Source: Candidatus Faecousia faecavium
Lineage (GTDB): Bacteria; Bacillota; Clostridia; Oscillospirales; Oscillospiraceae
Reading direction: 5' to 3'
NCBI GenBank assembly: GCA_018712645.1
Contig: DVGO01000015.1
Location: 1-54,602, forward strand
DNA: 54,602 nucleotides
The notes beneath the pieces are model-generated. The model saw only the letters and a list, made by a program, of their open reading frames with translations. It had not been told where the DNA came from and did no database searches. Below, piece by piece: positions 16,697 through 25,366 of this stretch; positions within the stretch are counted from its first letter, which is position 1; each line of letters opens with the position of its first letter. Position numbers and translations under genes: made by a program.

Positions 16697-18537
16697 CCAA
16701 TCAGGAACTGCTTGACCTGTTTGGGTCAGCAAAGGACATCTATATTCTGGATGCCCAGAAGCTGAGATCCGGAGAATCCGGGCAGAAAGTCCGGAAACTG
16801 TCCACCCGGAAACTATGGCTGCTGATTGCAGCAATTCTTGCCCTGCTGGCTCTGTCCGCAACGGCCTATGCTGCTATCCAGGCCCGCATCCGGATGACCC
16901 TGACCCGAAACAATCTGGAAACCACAGCGTCCCAGTATGGGGATGTTATCCGGACCTATTACCCCCAGAACATTGCGGAAGGATATGCTTTAACAAACGG
17001 TTCGATTTCCGGGAAAAACCGGCATCTTGTTTATGAAAATGCGGAAAAACAATCCATCACGTTTTCCATTTCCACAAAGGATTTTACCCAAGATATCCAG
17101 CTGAGGCCCCCGGTCACGGAGAAGACAGTGGAAATTGCCGGACAGAGTACCATGTTGAAAGGCACCCAGGACGGTACCCAGGTGTTGGCATGGAGCAATC
17201 CACAGGTTGGTTATTTTGCGTCCTTATTCACCACCGATCCCCAGGCCGACCTGGCAGCCATGGCAGAGAGTGTGGATGCCGGGGTAGCTTTGGAGGACAA
17301 TTTCCAGCTCCAGGACGGGGGATCCTGGAACCCCTGGTATCCGCAGAAGCTTCCGGAGGGATACAGCTGCGTCGATGTCACCCCTATCAGTGAAGGCAGC
17401 CAGATTGTTCGCTATGCCTCTGAGACAGATTCCTTCGAGTTTGCCATCTCCATCTCCCGGGACCTCAGCGATATTGGCACCGCTCCCCACAGCACCATGG
17501 AATGGGAAGATGTGGACATTGCCGGTGTGCCGGGACGGATGGTCACCATTGGCGGAGAGCAGCGGATTTTGTTCTGGAAGCAAGAATCCGAAGGTTCCAA
17601 CGCCATGCTGATGACCACCAATTCTCAGATAGATCTGATTTCCATTGCGGCCAGCGTCGGCCCCGGGGAGCCTCTGAAAGTCAGCGACTGGTATATAGCA
17701 GAACCCGACTATGATTTGGACATTTCCCAGGATCAGGAAAGCTATGTAGGATATGAGCCCTGGTATCCCCAGGAGATTCCCGAGGGATATCGCCTGATTC
17801 AAGTCACGGACCATACCTACGGGAATCAGTCCTACTTTTACGAAAACGATCATGGCGGAGATATCACCTACAAATTTACCTTCCAGCTGGGAGACTGGGG
17901 CAGTAGGTCCGGCATGGGAACGGTGGAAGAAGTGGAGATCAACGGGAATATGGGATATTACTTCCCGGAGACGAACACCATAACTTGGGTGCAGGAAGAA
18001 AAAGGCTTTGCCTTCTCTATTTGGGCAACGGAAGATGTGGATGTCATTGCCATGGCCCGCAGTGTGGCTCTGGGGCCAGATCTTACCCCCAGTCAGGATG
18101 AAAAACTCTCCCTGGCTCTGGAACAGTTGGGCGATTACCGGATTACCCAGCTGCCGGAAGGAATGGTGCAGGAGGAAATAGCTGGTTCTCCCCTGGAAGA
18201 CGGCGGAGGATGGTATTCCTATGTCCGACGCTGGTACGTTGACAAAACCACCAATGACAAAATTTATATGGCATATGAAAGCTATATCACAGCTCCAGAG
18301 GATTGCGCTTCTGCTCAGGAAGTAGCGGATATGCAAGTCGGCAGCGTAAATTACCCTGACGACGTGAAGCACCTGGAAATCAATGGCTGTCCGGCCTCTG
18401 CTCTGGAATACGACGGAAGCGCAACCGTGGCTTGGGCTGCCGGGGATGGGCAGAAAGGAACAGTTTTCTCCCTCTACAGCCAGGATTTTACCGCAGCGGA
18501 ATTGGTGGAAATCGCGAAGAGCGTCCGGGCGTTCTAG
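16693..18537 (+). CDS. Membrane-anchored protein with four DUF4367-like repeats, probable anti-sigma factor
   Basis: 614 residues. A short cytosolic tail (1-40, MTNQELLDLFGSAKDIYILDA), one membrane helix (41-63), then a large outer part. Four repeats can be read there, each opening with a proline/PEGY strand and closing with a short amphipathic helix: 89-197 (YYPQNIAEGY ... LAAMAESV), 215-325 (WYPQKLPEGY ... LISIAASV), 357-462 (WYPQEIPEGY ... VIAMARSV) and 481-613 (YRITQLPEGM ... LVEIAKSV). Related DUF4367 proteins normally carry one or two. The ATG overlaps the sigma stop, and the longer upstream frame is inside the sigma gene. The cytosolic tail probably binds the sigma factor; the repeats are probably the sensor. 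Ligand unknown. Confidence 0.8.
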   Translation: MTNQELLDLFGSAKDIYILDAQKLRSGESGQKVRKLSTRKLWLLIAAILALLALSATAYAAIQARIRMTLTRNNLETTASQYGDVIRTYYPQNIAEGYALTNGSISGKNRHLVYENAEKQSITFSISTKDFTQDIQLRPPVTEKTVEIAGQSTMLKGTQDGTQVLAWSNPQVGYFASLFTTDPQADLAAMAESVDAGVALEDNFQLQDGGSWNPWYPQKLPEGYSCVDVTPISEGSQIVRYASETDSFEFAISISRDLSDIGTAPHSTMEWEDVDIAGVPGRMVTIGGEQRILFWKQESEGSNAMLMTTNSQIDLISIAASVGPGEPLKVSDWYIAEPDYDLDISQDQESYVGYEPWYPQEIPEGYRLIQVTDHTYGNQSYFYENDHGGDITYKFTFQLGDWGSRSGMGTVEEVEINGNMGYYFPETNTITWVQEEKGFAFSIWATEDVDVIAMARSVALGPDLTPSQDEKLSLALEQLGDYRITQLPEGMVQEEIAGSPLEDGGGWYSYVRRWYVDKTTNDKIYMAYESYITAPEDCASAQEVADMQVGSVNYPDDVKHLEINGCPASALEYDGSATVAWAAGDGQKGTVFSLYSQDFTAAELVEIAKSVRAF

Positions 18538-18552
18538 CCACCTCAAAACTTC

Positions 18553-18581
18553 TTTACAGCTTCTCTTCCCTATGGTAAACT
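18553..18581 (+). promoter_or_regulatory. Promoter of the 18622 lipoprotein gene
   Basis: TTTACA, 17 bases, TAAACT with TGG extension, 40 bases before the start. Confidence 0.6.
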
Positions 18582-18621
18582 AAATGCAGCAATTTTTACA
18601 AAGGCGTAGGAGGGGCTGTAC

Positions 18622-19152
18622 ATGAAGAAACGTATCGTTTTCGTTTTGGCTTTGGTTTGGATGTTGTGCCTGGTGGGCTGTGGAGCGAAGCCCCTGACCT
18701 ACTACTCCCACGGCTATGATTTCAGCAACTCGGATTGTGAGCAAGTTATCTATCGGGTTTATCACTCTGACACAGATACCCACAACTGGGAACTGCTGAC
18801 CACGTTTACCTGCACTCCGGAAGCAGGTCACTATTTTGACGTGAGCCTGGATGGCAGTGAGAATCTGCTGAAGCTGAATTTGTTAGACCGTCAAGTTGAA
18901 AAGACGGAGAATGCCGAGTCCATCCAAACGGAAGTCATCGGGACATTTGAATTTGCCGTAAATGGATTTGACGGTGCGATTCCTGGATATCAAACCTTTC
19001 CGGTAGAAAATACCGATGGGGAGCAGTTTTACCGTCTGTATCCCATTACCAACGGTAACGGCAGATACTTTATGGATCTAGCATTGGATCAGCCCTATGA
19101 CACCCAGACGGACAACCTGGACAACATTCTCATCACCGTCACACTGGAATAA
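18622..19152 (+). CDS. Hypothetical secreted lipoprotein
   Basis: 176 residues with a lipoprotein signal: MKKR, a hydrophobic core, then lipobox LVGC with the lipidated cysteine at residue 20. The mature part (YYSHGYDFSNSDCEQVIYRVYHSD...) looks beta-rich, and I recognise no family. TAGGAGGGG stands before the ATG. It has its own promoter and terminator and lies between the sigma/anti-sigma pair and the BlaI/BlaR pair, so it may be an envelope target of either. No catalytic motif is visible. Confidence 0.8.
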   Translation: MKKRIVFVLALVWMLCLVGCGAKPLTYYSHGYDFSNSDCEQVIYRVYHSDTDTHNWELLTTFTCTPEAGHYFDVSLDGSENLLKLNLLDRQVEKTENAESIQTEVIGTFEFAVNGFDGAIPGYQTFPVENTDGEQFYRLYPITNGNGRYFMDLALDQPYDTQTDNLDNILITVTLE

Positions 19153-19179
19153 GAATTCGGCACAGCTGAATACCGCAAA

Positions 19180-19221
19180 GCCCACCGGCAATACAAACCG
19201 GTGGGCTTATTCCTTTTTTTA
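19180..19221 (+). terminator. Terminator of the lipoprotein gene
   Basis: GCCCACCGG/CCGGTGGGC stem around a 9-base loop, then TTATTCCTTTTTTT. Confidence 0.88.
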
Positions 19222-19251
19222 TACAAAATCCTACAAATTCAGCAGAAATGC

Positions 19252-19298
19252 TTGACAAAGTTGTCTGTTTATAATAGACTATACTTGTCGGTTGACAA
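19252..19298 (+). promoter_or_regulatory. blaI-type promoter with two GACAA/TTGTC dyads
   Basis: TTGACA (19252-19257), 17 bases, TAGACT (19275-19280). Dyad 1, GACAA-AG-TTGTC (19254-19265), overlaps the -35 box. Dyad 2, TTGTC-GGTT-GACAA (19285-19298), lies at the start of the transcript. The same half site occurs four times. This is the placement expected for an autorepressing BlaI/MecI-type protein; the half-site sequence itself is not the textbook TACA/TGTA. Confidence 0.6.
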
Positions 19299-19321
19299 TA
19301 GACACATTGGAGGTATCCGGT

Positions 19322-19681
19322 ATGGAAGATTACAAGTTGGGCCAGATAGAATCCCGGTTTGCTGACTTTATTTGGGAAGGCGAGCCTATGACCACCAAGG
19401 AACTGGTGGATTTGTGCGCCGAAGAACTGCACTGGAAGCGGACTACCACCTACTCTATTTTGAAAAAACTGTGTGAAAAAGGATTTTTCAAAATGGAAAA
19501 CAGTGTGGTCACTTCTGTGATGTCCAAAGACGAATACAACGCCTTTCAGAGTGAAAAATTCGTAGAGGAAACCTTCCAGGGGTCTCTCCCTGCTCTGGTA
19601 CTGTCTTTTGGTTCCCGGAAGAAACTGAACAAAAAGGAAATTGAGGATCTGCAAAAAATCATCGACAGCATGAAGGAGTGA
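19322..19681 (+). CDS. BlaI/MecI/CopY-family repressor
   Basis: A 119-residue winged-helix repressor: IESRFADFIWEGEPMTTKELVDLCAEELHWKRTTTYSILKKLCEKGFF is the DNA-binding domain, and the C-terminal helices (KKLNKKEIEDLQKIIDSMKE) form the dimer region. A TTG at 19292 is in frame but lies in the operator; the ATG at 19322 has TTGGAGG in front. The M56 protease gene follows after 4 bases. In classical systems the transmembrane protease leads to cleavage of the repressor on sensing a wall antibiotic, and a similar circuit is inferred here. Confidence 0.93.
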   Translation: MEDYKLGQIESRFADFIWEGEPMTTKELVDLCAEELHWKRTTTYSILKKLCEKGFFKMENSVVTSVMSKDEYNAFQSEKFVEETFQGSLPALVLSFGSRKKLNKKEIEDLQKIIDSMKE

Positions 19682-19685
19682 TGGT

Positions 19686-22223
19686 ATGAAGGAACTCTTT
19701 TCCCAGGTGCTCAATATGAGCATGACTGCAAGTGTGATGATTGTGCTGGTGATTCTGGCCCGGTTGGCACTAAAGCGGGCACCGAAGATTTATTCCTACG
19801 TTTTGTGGTCTGTGGTACTGTTTCGGCTGCTGTGTCCGGTGTCCCTGCCCTCGCCGGTTTCTCTGCTTGGGATGCTGGATGCTCCGGTGGCGGAAAACGT
19901 TGGACTGACCACATCCGTTGCCTATATTCAACCAGAAACAGCCTTCCGAATGGGGCTGCCCTCAGAGCAAGCAGAAAGTCAAGTTCAACCAGAAGCGGAA
20001 GTTTCTGAGCCGCTTGAGACAAACAAGGTAGATCGCAAAGATACCATCTCTCTTCCAGATGTGCTGGCTGTGGTCTGGCTCACCGGAGCGGTCTGCCTGT
20101 TGTTGCTCGGTGTGGGAAATTACCTTCGGTTCCGCCGGAAACTGCGCTGCGCCTGGAGACTGGATAGTAATGTGTACCTGTTGGATCACATTGATACCGC
20201 ATTTGCGGCTGGTTTCTTCTCTCCGAAAATTTATTTGCCCTCCCATTTGCCCAAAGATCAGACTGCCTACATTGTGGCCCATGAGCGCTGCCATATCCGC
20301 CGCCTAGACCCGTTGACCCGACTGCTTGCCTTTACCGCAGTATGCCTGCACTGGTTCAATCCCCTGGTCTGGCTGGCCTTTGTACTGTCCGGAAAAGATA
20401 TGGAGATGAGCTGCGATGAGGCGGTGATCCGTCAGTTGGGCCCCGGCATCCGCAGCGCCTATTCCCAGTCGCTGCTGAATCTTGCTGCCGGGAACCGCCT
20501 CTTCCCTGGCGCCCCCCTGGCATTCGGGGAAGGAGATACCGGCAGTCGCATCCGAAACCTGGCGGCCTGGCGCAAGCCCAAAATTGGGGGCAGCATTCTG
20601 TGCCTGGTATTGTCCCTTGCCATACTGGCCGCCTGCGGATTGAATCCGGAACATCCCACAGCAGACTCCCCCGCCACGGTATCTGATTCCCTGCCAGAGT
20701 GGACAGAAGAGGAGGCCATGGCCCGCTGCCAGGAAGTACTGGAGCAGGTTCAGAGCAGCGAAGGGTATCAGATTCTGATTTATCAGGAGAATCTGGGGGA
20801 TCTGGCTTTGAACGAGACTTCCATGGGCAGCTTTTGGAAATCCGGGGATAATTGGCTCTCCATGTACCGAATTCCTACCGAACCGCCGCATAGTATTTTT
20901 GCCTACTTACATTGGGATGGCGTTTACTGGGACAACGAGACCACCGGAGGATTTGACGAAAATGGATGCATTCTCTGGGAAAGTTGGAAAACCGAAGAAG
21001 TTCCAGAACCTTGGCTGGCGGCGTTTCAGTGGTCTGATGAGAAAATTTCCCAGCTTTCCATAGAAGATACGTCGCAGCAGCGGATTGTCCGCCTGACTGT
21101 ATCTGAGCCTTATGTGGAAGGCGAATGGATCACGGAAGCTGGATATTCGGTAGACTTCGTGTTCAACCGGGACAGCACTTTCTCTCACGTCATTACACAC
21201 ACACAGAATTTCAGTGAACAAGAGGGAGAATTTGGGTATAACCGCACCATGTACATCCAGACTCTGGACACTTCTGCCGTGACAGCAGATATAGAAGCCT
21301 ACCGTGATGGAAAAAAACCTGCTATGACCCGGATTCAGCCGGAAGAATTGGCGCATGCAAAGGCAAGCATCGGCAAGGATATTACGGAATTTACAAACAT
21401 GGACGGTTCCGCTTCCTTCCAAATAGCAGATGCGCTGCCAGATCCGCCGGAAGGAAAAATACTCACAGCAACCCCCAGGTTGGTTACGGAAGATGAGGTA
21501 AAGGAAATCGAGAAACGCCTGTTCCCGGAAGAAGCCCAGACGGAGATTTATGTCAGCGCAGATCAGTTCTCTATCTATCTTTCAGGCAGCCAGCCACTGC
21601 AATGGGAAGTGCCCACACAGGAGCAGATAGCGGCAGCAAAAGCAGATGCCCAGAATATTCTGGACAGCATAGGCATTGGTCAATGGAGGGTAACCAGTGC
21701 AGAAGTAATACAGTATGGGTCTGAAAACGCTCCAGAGTACGGAATTCTGGTTCAGGCCGCCCAGATGCTTCAGGAATTGGAGCTGACAGTGGAAGAAAAT
21801 TGGAGTCTGGGCGCTACGGACACCAATGCATGGCTGCGTTTTACGCCAGATGGTACGCTGGTGGATATTGGCTGCTGGTCGCCTTTGCAAGTGACAGAAG
21901 AATCCAGCGTGGAAATTCTGGATCCGGACACTTTGCTGGAAAAGGCGAAGTCGGTTCTGGCCTCCTATCCTGCCATCCAAACCTTTGGAAAACCCGCCGA
22001 ATATACTGTGGAAATTACCGATATCGTTTGGGGCTCCACCCTGACCGGCGTAGATGCACAGACAGGCGCATACCGATATGTACCCAGTTTGATTTTCCGT
22101 GGGGAAATCCAGTTCCAGAGTCCGGAGGGACAATACCTGTTTTCCCAGGTTCTAGGAACGAAGAACCGTCTAATCCTCAACGCCTTGGATGGAAGCATCC
22201 TCTATACCGGATTGCCAGAGTGA
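19686..22223 (+). CDS. M56/BlaR1-type sensor metalloprotease with a very large outer domain
   Basis: 845 residues. The N-terminal 320 match the BlaR1/MecR1 membrane protease: helices near 12-29 and 37-55, a cytosolic zinc-protease domain with HERCH at 199-203 and SCDEAV downstream, HWFNPLVWLAF, and a last helix about 301-318. BlaR1 has a C-terminal penicillin-binding domain of about 250 residues; here the outer 525 residues contain no SxxK or KTG motif set and are instead beta-rich, acidic and partly repeat-like. An inner unit around 600-640 begins DPPEGKILTATPRLVTEDEV, a style shared with clostridial M56 proteins of unknown ligand. AAGGAG within the blaI end serves the start. It probably releases the adjacent repressor. 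Confidence 0.88.
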   Translation: MKELFSQVLNMSMTASVMIVLVILARLALKRAPKIYSYVLWSVVLFRLLCPVSLPSPVSLLGMLDAPVAENVGLTTSVAYIQPETAFRMGLPSEQAESQVQPEAEVSEPLETNKVDRKDTISLPDVLAVVWLTGAVCLLLLGVGNYLRFRRKLRCAWRLDSNVYLLDHIDTAFAAGFFSPKIYLPSHLPKDQTAYIVAHERCHIRRLDPLTRLLAFTAVCLHWFNPLVWLAFVLSGKDMEMSCDEAVIRQLGPGIRSAYSQSLLNLAAGNRLFPGAPLAFGEGDTGSRIRNLAAWRKPKIGGSILCLVLSLAILAACGLNPEHPTADSPATVSDSLPEWTEEEAMARCQEVLEQVQSSEGYQILIYQENLGDLALNETSMGSFWKSGDNWLSMYRIPTEPPHSIFAYLHWDGVYWDNETTGGFDENGCILWESWKTEEVPEPWLAAFQWSDEKISQLSIEDTSQQRIVRLTVSEPYVEGEWITEAGYSVDFVFNRDSTFSHVITHTQNFSEQEGEFGYNRTMYIQTLDTSAVTADIEAYRDGKKPAMTRIQPEELAHAKASIGKDITEFTNMDGSASFQIADALPDPPEGKILTATPRLVTEDEVKEIEKRLFPEEAQTEIYVSADQFSIYLSGSQPLQWEVPTQEQIAAAKADAQNILDSIGIGQWRVTSAEVIQYGSENAPEYGILVQAAQMLQELELTVEENWSLGATDTNAWLRFTPDGTLVDIGCWSPLQVTEESSVEILDPDTLLEKAKSVLASYPAIQTFGKPAEYTVEITDIVWGSTLTGVDAQTGAYRYVPSLIFRGEIQFQSPEGQYLFSQVLGTKNRLILNALDGSILYTGLPE

Positions 22224-22271
22224 TAGATAGACGAATTGCTGAAAGTATCCCATTGAGCATATCAAAACATT

Positions 22272-22312
22272 CCGAGGCGATAACGCAGTGTCGTTATCGC
22301 CTCGGATATTTT
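22272..22312 (+). terminator. Terminator of the BlaI/M56 unit
   Basis: Perfect 14-bp stem CCGAGGCGATAACG/CGTTATCGCCTCGG with a 6-base loop, followed by ATATTTT. The T-run is short but the stem is very strong. Confidence 0.8.
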
Positions 22313-22408
22313 GGTTGTATCAAAGTCATCCCCTGCTAACGCAGAGAAGTTTCCAACAATATATGGTCACCGTGGATGAAAATCAATCTCTTCCCCTGAT
22401 CCAGGAAG

Positions 22409-23617
22409 TCACGATTCTTTGATAGGCAGCCATAACTCACACCGATAAGGCGTGCTGTTGTGAAACTCCGCTTTGCCGCCGTGGGCTGCGGCGATCTGGG
22501 CTACCAGCCGCAGTCCGGTACCATGGGCAGCTCCGCCGTCCGATTCCAGCGGATGATGCGAGATAGTTTCCGTTGAATCGGTTACCATTCCGCCTTCCAC
22601 CCAAAGAACGATCCACTTGCCCACGGTCTTGCCTCCCAATCGTATCAGACAGCCAGGACTGTTATGCCGCACACAGTTGGTAAGCAGGTTGTTTATCGCC
22701 CGACGTAAGAGGAAAGGGTCGGCGTTCATCTCTGGCAGCGGTATTTCTGGCAAGTCGATTTCAAAATCAGCTTCTGTCTCCATTCCGCTATTGAGAAAGT
22801 CCGCTCCGATTTGCCGCAATAACGTTTCCGGTCGCAGGATTTCCTTTCGCAGTGCCTGCATTTCACAGTCCAAGCGCATGGTCAGATTCAGATCGTTGAC
22901 CAAATCCCGAATGACCTGACTCTGTGATCGGATGGCGGATGCCTTCTGTCTGTACAGTGCGCTTATATCCGGAGCATCTTCCAGTTGCGCGGCGTAACCC
23001 ATCACCACGGAAAGTGGCGTACGGATATCGTGGGAAACGCCGTTGATCCAATTTGAGCGGGCAGCATCCCGTACCTGCTGATCCTGGCGGAACCATTTGC
23101 CCACAGTCAGCCAGGCAAGTCCCAGTACACTGCCCAGTGCTATCAGGAAAATACCAGCAAACCAGATAGGAATCTGAAGCAGGTCCTGAGTGTTCATAGC
23201 AATATCATGTTTCCAGACACTTCCTTTGGGGGAACCCACCACCAGCAGCCCGTCGGGACGCACCCAGCATCGGACGGGATAGTCTTCGAGATACCACCGG
23301 GTAAACGAGGCCACATCCGTAAGCGTGTATTGCTCCGGAGTATCCTCCGGTTTGCGCAGGGACCACACCACCTGTCCCTGGGGATTCAGCAGCATCATCC
23401 AGCAATCTTCCTCCAACAAATTCTCTCCGGTAAAGGTGTAGCTTTTTCCATCCCAGGTTAACGCCTTGGAGTACTCACTTATGGGAACATTCCACCCTCG
23501 TCCTCCATCAGAAATATAACAGCCAAAGGCAAACCATCCCAGCAAGGTAATCACAAAAATCAGCAGTGCGGAGACGGTCACCAGCATGGCTCCTTTTTGC
23601 AAACTGCGCAATTTCAT
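22409..23617 (-). CDS. Sensor histidine kinase of a lantibiotic-type two-component system
   Basis: 402 residues. Two membrane helices (about 10-33 and 149-171) bound an outer domain of some 115 residues (WDGKSYTFTGENLL ... LVVGSP). The dimerisation box is GVSHDIRTPLSVVMGY with H196. The N box is NNLLTNCVRHN, and the G2-like GTGLRLVAQIAAAHGG is present. The G1 box, normally DxGxG, reads VEGGMV, and the F box is not visible, so ATP binding may be altered. The ATG overlaps the stop of the response regulator (ATGA at 23614-23617). It lies divergent from the ABC transporter at 24455, its likely target. Confidence 0.9.
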   Translation of the reverse strand: MKLRSLQKGAMLVTVSALLIFVITLLGWFAFGCYISDGGRGWNVPISEYSKALTWDGKSYTFTGENLLEEDCWMMLLNPQGQVVWSLRKPEDTPEQYTLTDVASFTRWYLEDYPVRCWVRPDGLLVVGSPKGSVWKHDIAMNTQDLLQIPIWFAGIFLIALGSVLGLAWLTVGKWFRQDQQVRDAARSNWINGVSHDIRTPLSVVMGYAAQLEDAPDISALYRQKASAIRSQSQVIRDLVNDLNLTMRLDCEMQALRKEILRPETLLRQIGADFLNSGMETEADFEIDLPEIPLPEMNADPFLLRRAINNLLTNCVRHNSPGCLIRLGGKTVGKWIVLWVEGGMVTDSTETISHHPLESDGGAAHGTGLRLVAQIAAAHGGKAEFHNSTPYRCELWLPIKES

Positions 23618-24300
23618 TGTCCTTCCTCCCGTTTCAGCCGATAACCCAACCCCCGCACTGTCAGCAGAAATCGGGGATGGGATGGGTCTGCCTCTATTTT
23701 CTCCCGCAGACGCCGGATGTGTACCATGAGCGTATTCTCATAACCCACCAAAGGGCCATCCCACAGGGCGGCGCACAAAGCATCAATGGTGACAATGTTT
23801 CCCCGGGCCTCCCAAAGCTTTTTCAGCAGGGTAAATTCTTTTGCAGTAAGGGCAATTTCCGCACCATCCCGGAAAATGTTGCTTTTACCCCAGTCGATTT
23901 TCGTTTTCCCCAGTTGTGAAACCGTGGAAACTGTCCGATAGACCCGACGCAGTACCGCCTTTATGCGCAGAAGCAGCTCCTGCGGGAGAAAGGGCTTGGT
24001 AATATAATCGTCTGCACCCAAGCCAAGGCCCTGGAGTCTGGCTTCATCTTCGTCACGGGCAGAAAGGAAGAGCACCGGTACATCCCGAATGTCCCGGAGT
24101 TTTCCGAAAAGAGAAAACCCGTCTCCATCCGGAAGCATCACATCCAACAACACTGCATCCGGCGCTGCGCAGCGAAAACGCTCCAGAGCTTGGGCGCAGG
24201 AAAGAGCCGCATCTGTCTCATAACCCTCCTGAGTCAGAATATCCTTTACCATTTTCTGAAGAGCCGGTTCATCATCCACAATGAAAATACGGTAAGCCAT
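23614..24300 (-). CDS. OmpR/PhoB-family response regulator
   Basis: 228 residues. Receiver domain with acidic pair D9-D10, phospho-acceptor D53 (LLDVMLPDGDG) and the conserved lysine in DDYITKPF; winged-helix output domain with ALTAKEFTLLKKLWEARGNIV and NTLMVHIRRLREKIE ... LTVRGLGYRL. An upstream in-frame ATG gives a longer product, but the ATG at 24300 has AAAGGAGG at 8 bases. It is the first gene of the unit with the kinase and is divergent from the ABC operon, the usual layout for peptide-antibiotic detoxification modules. Confidence 0.95.
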   Translation of the reverse strand: MAYRIFIVDDEPALQKMVKDILTQEGYETDAALSCAQALERFRCAAPDAVLLDVMLPDGDGFSLFGKLRDIRDVPVLFLSARDEDEARLQGLGLGADDYITKPFLPQELLLRIKAVLRRVYRTVSTVSQLGKTKIDWGKSNIFRDGAEIALTAKEFTLLKKLWEARGNIVTIDALCAALWDGPLVGYENTLMVHIRRLREKIEADPSHPRFLLTVRGLGYRLKREEGQ

Positions 24301-24332
24301 GGTACCTTCCTCCTTTGCGTTCAACTGTCACC

Positions 24333-24361
24333 ATTATAGAAAAAAGCCTTTTATTTGTCCA
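24333..24361 (-). promoter_or_regulatory. Promoter of the 24300 response regulator/kinase operon
   Basis: On the minus strand TGGACA, 17 bases, TATAAT, 33 bases before the start. On the other side, ACGTAAGGA occurs at 24387-24395 and again at 24437-24445, the second being the ribosome site of the ABC gene. No clear plus-strand promoter is visible for the ABC operon. Confidence 0.75.
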
Positions 24362-24454
24362 GACGGCCTGATGGGATTTCAGGTAAACGTAAGGAAGGCT
24401 TCATCGGTCTGTAAGGCAGATGCGGTATTCTGGACCACGTAAGGAGGTTTTACC

Positions 24455-25366
24455 ATGAACATTATCGAAACACATGATTTATGCAAGCAATATGGAAATG
24501 CAATGCGGGTATCCCACCTGGACTTAAACGTACCGAAAGGCAGCGTCTATGGCTTCCTTGGTCCAAACGGAGCGGGAAAGTCCACTACACTGAAAATGAT
24601 TTTGGGTTTGGTTCGTCCCACAGCAGGAAGCATTCAAGTGTTGGGAAACAACATGGATAACCAGCATCGTTTGGCAGTACTGCGACAGGTTGGGAGCCTG
24701 ATTGAAAGTCCCAGTTACTACGGACATCTTACCGGCGAAGAAAATCTACGCATTATCCAGACCCTTCGGGGGGTACCGGAAAAGAACATTCGGGAAGTCC
24801 TGCAAATTGTCCGTCTGGACGGTCAGCGCGGAAAGAAGGTTGCCCACTATTCCTTGGGTATGAAACAGCGTTTAGGCCTGGCGGCGGCGCTGCTGGGATA
24901 TCCCAAGCTACTGATTCTGGATGAGCCAACCAATGGCCTGGACCCAGCAGGCATCCAGGAGATGCGGGAACTGATTCGGGACTTACCCGGACGGTTTGGC
25001 ATGACTGTGGTAGTGTCCAGCCATCTGCTCAGCGAAATTGACCAGATGGCAGACCATGTGGCCATCATTCGAGAAGGAGAACTGGTATTTCAGGATTCTC
25101 TGCAAGTTCTCCATGGCCGCAGCAGTCATCACCTGGCACTGCGAACCACCAACAATACCGTTGCCCGGAGCCTTCTGTCAGAAAAGTCCCTAGACTGCCA
25201 GGAAGAAGATGGATTCCTCATTCTTCCTATTTTGTCTGACGAAATTACCGCCAAAATCACTTATTTCCTGGCAAAAAATCGCTTGGGTGTCCTGCGTCTG
25301 GAGGAGCGGCAGAAGAGCCTGGAGGATATTTTCCTGGAACTGACGGGAAGGGCGGTGAGCCTGTGA
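24455..25366 (+). CDS. Lantibiotic-protection-type ABC transporter, ATPase subunit
   Basis: 303 residues of the BcrA/MutF/EpiF group. Walker A GPNGAGKST near 36-44, Q-loop region VGSLIESPSYYGHLTGEENL, signature YSLGMKQRLGLA, Walker B LLILDEPTNGLDP and the H-loop SSHLLSE. The C-terminal 80 residues are the variable domain of the group. AAGGAGG stands 7 bases before the ATG. The GTG of the first permease overlaps its stop. Such three-part transporters expel or shield against lantibiotics and bacitracin-like compounds. The divergent two-component system probably controls it. Confidence 0.93.
   Translation: MNIIETHDLCKQYGNAMRVSHLDLNVPKGSVYGFLGPNGAGKSTTLKMILGLVRPTAGSIQVLGNNMDNQHRLAVLRQVGSLIESPSYYGHLTGEENLRIIQTLRGVPEKNIREVLQIVRLDGQRGKKVAHYSLGMKQRLGLAAALLGYPKLLILDEPTNGLDPAGIQEMRELIRDLPGRFGMTVVVSSHLLSEIDQMADHVAIIREGELVFQDSLQVLHGRSSHHLALRTTNNTVARSLLSEKSLDCQEEDGFLILPILSDEITAKITYFLAKNRLGVLRLEERQKSLEDIFLELTGRAVSL

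Noticed and set aside
17224-18546. Minus-strand open frame of 440 codons opposite the four-repeat protein
   Set aside because: It is antisense to a gene fixed by a start/stop overlap with the sigma factor, and shows no motif of its own.
22306-22422. Plus-strand frame ending QQYMVTVDENQSLPLIQEVTIL and a stop, after the M56 gene
   Set aside because: It looks protein-like and could be the tail of a decayed gene, but it has no start or ribosome site, begins in a terminator stem and overlaps the kinase gene end. Too short to support.
24387-24445. Direct repeat ACGTAAGGA at 24387 and 24437 as an operator for the 24300 regulator
   Set aside because: The second copy is the ribosome site of the ABC gene, so the similarity may be chance; BceR-type sites are inverted rather than direct repeats.
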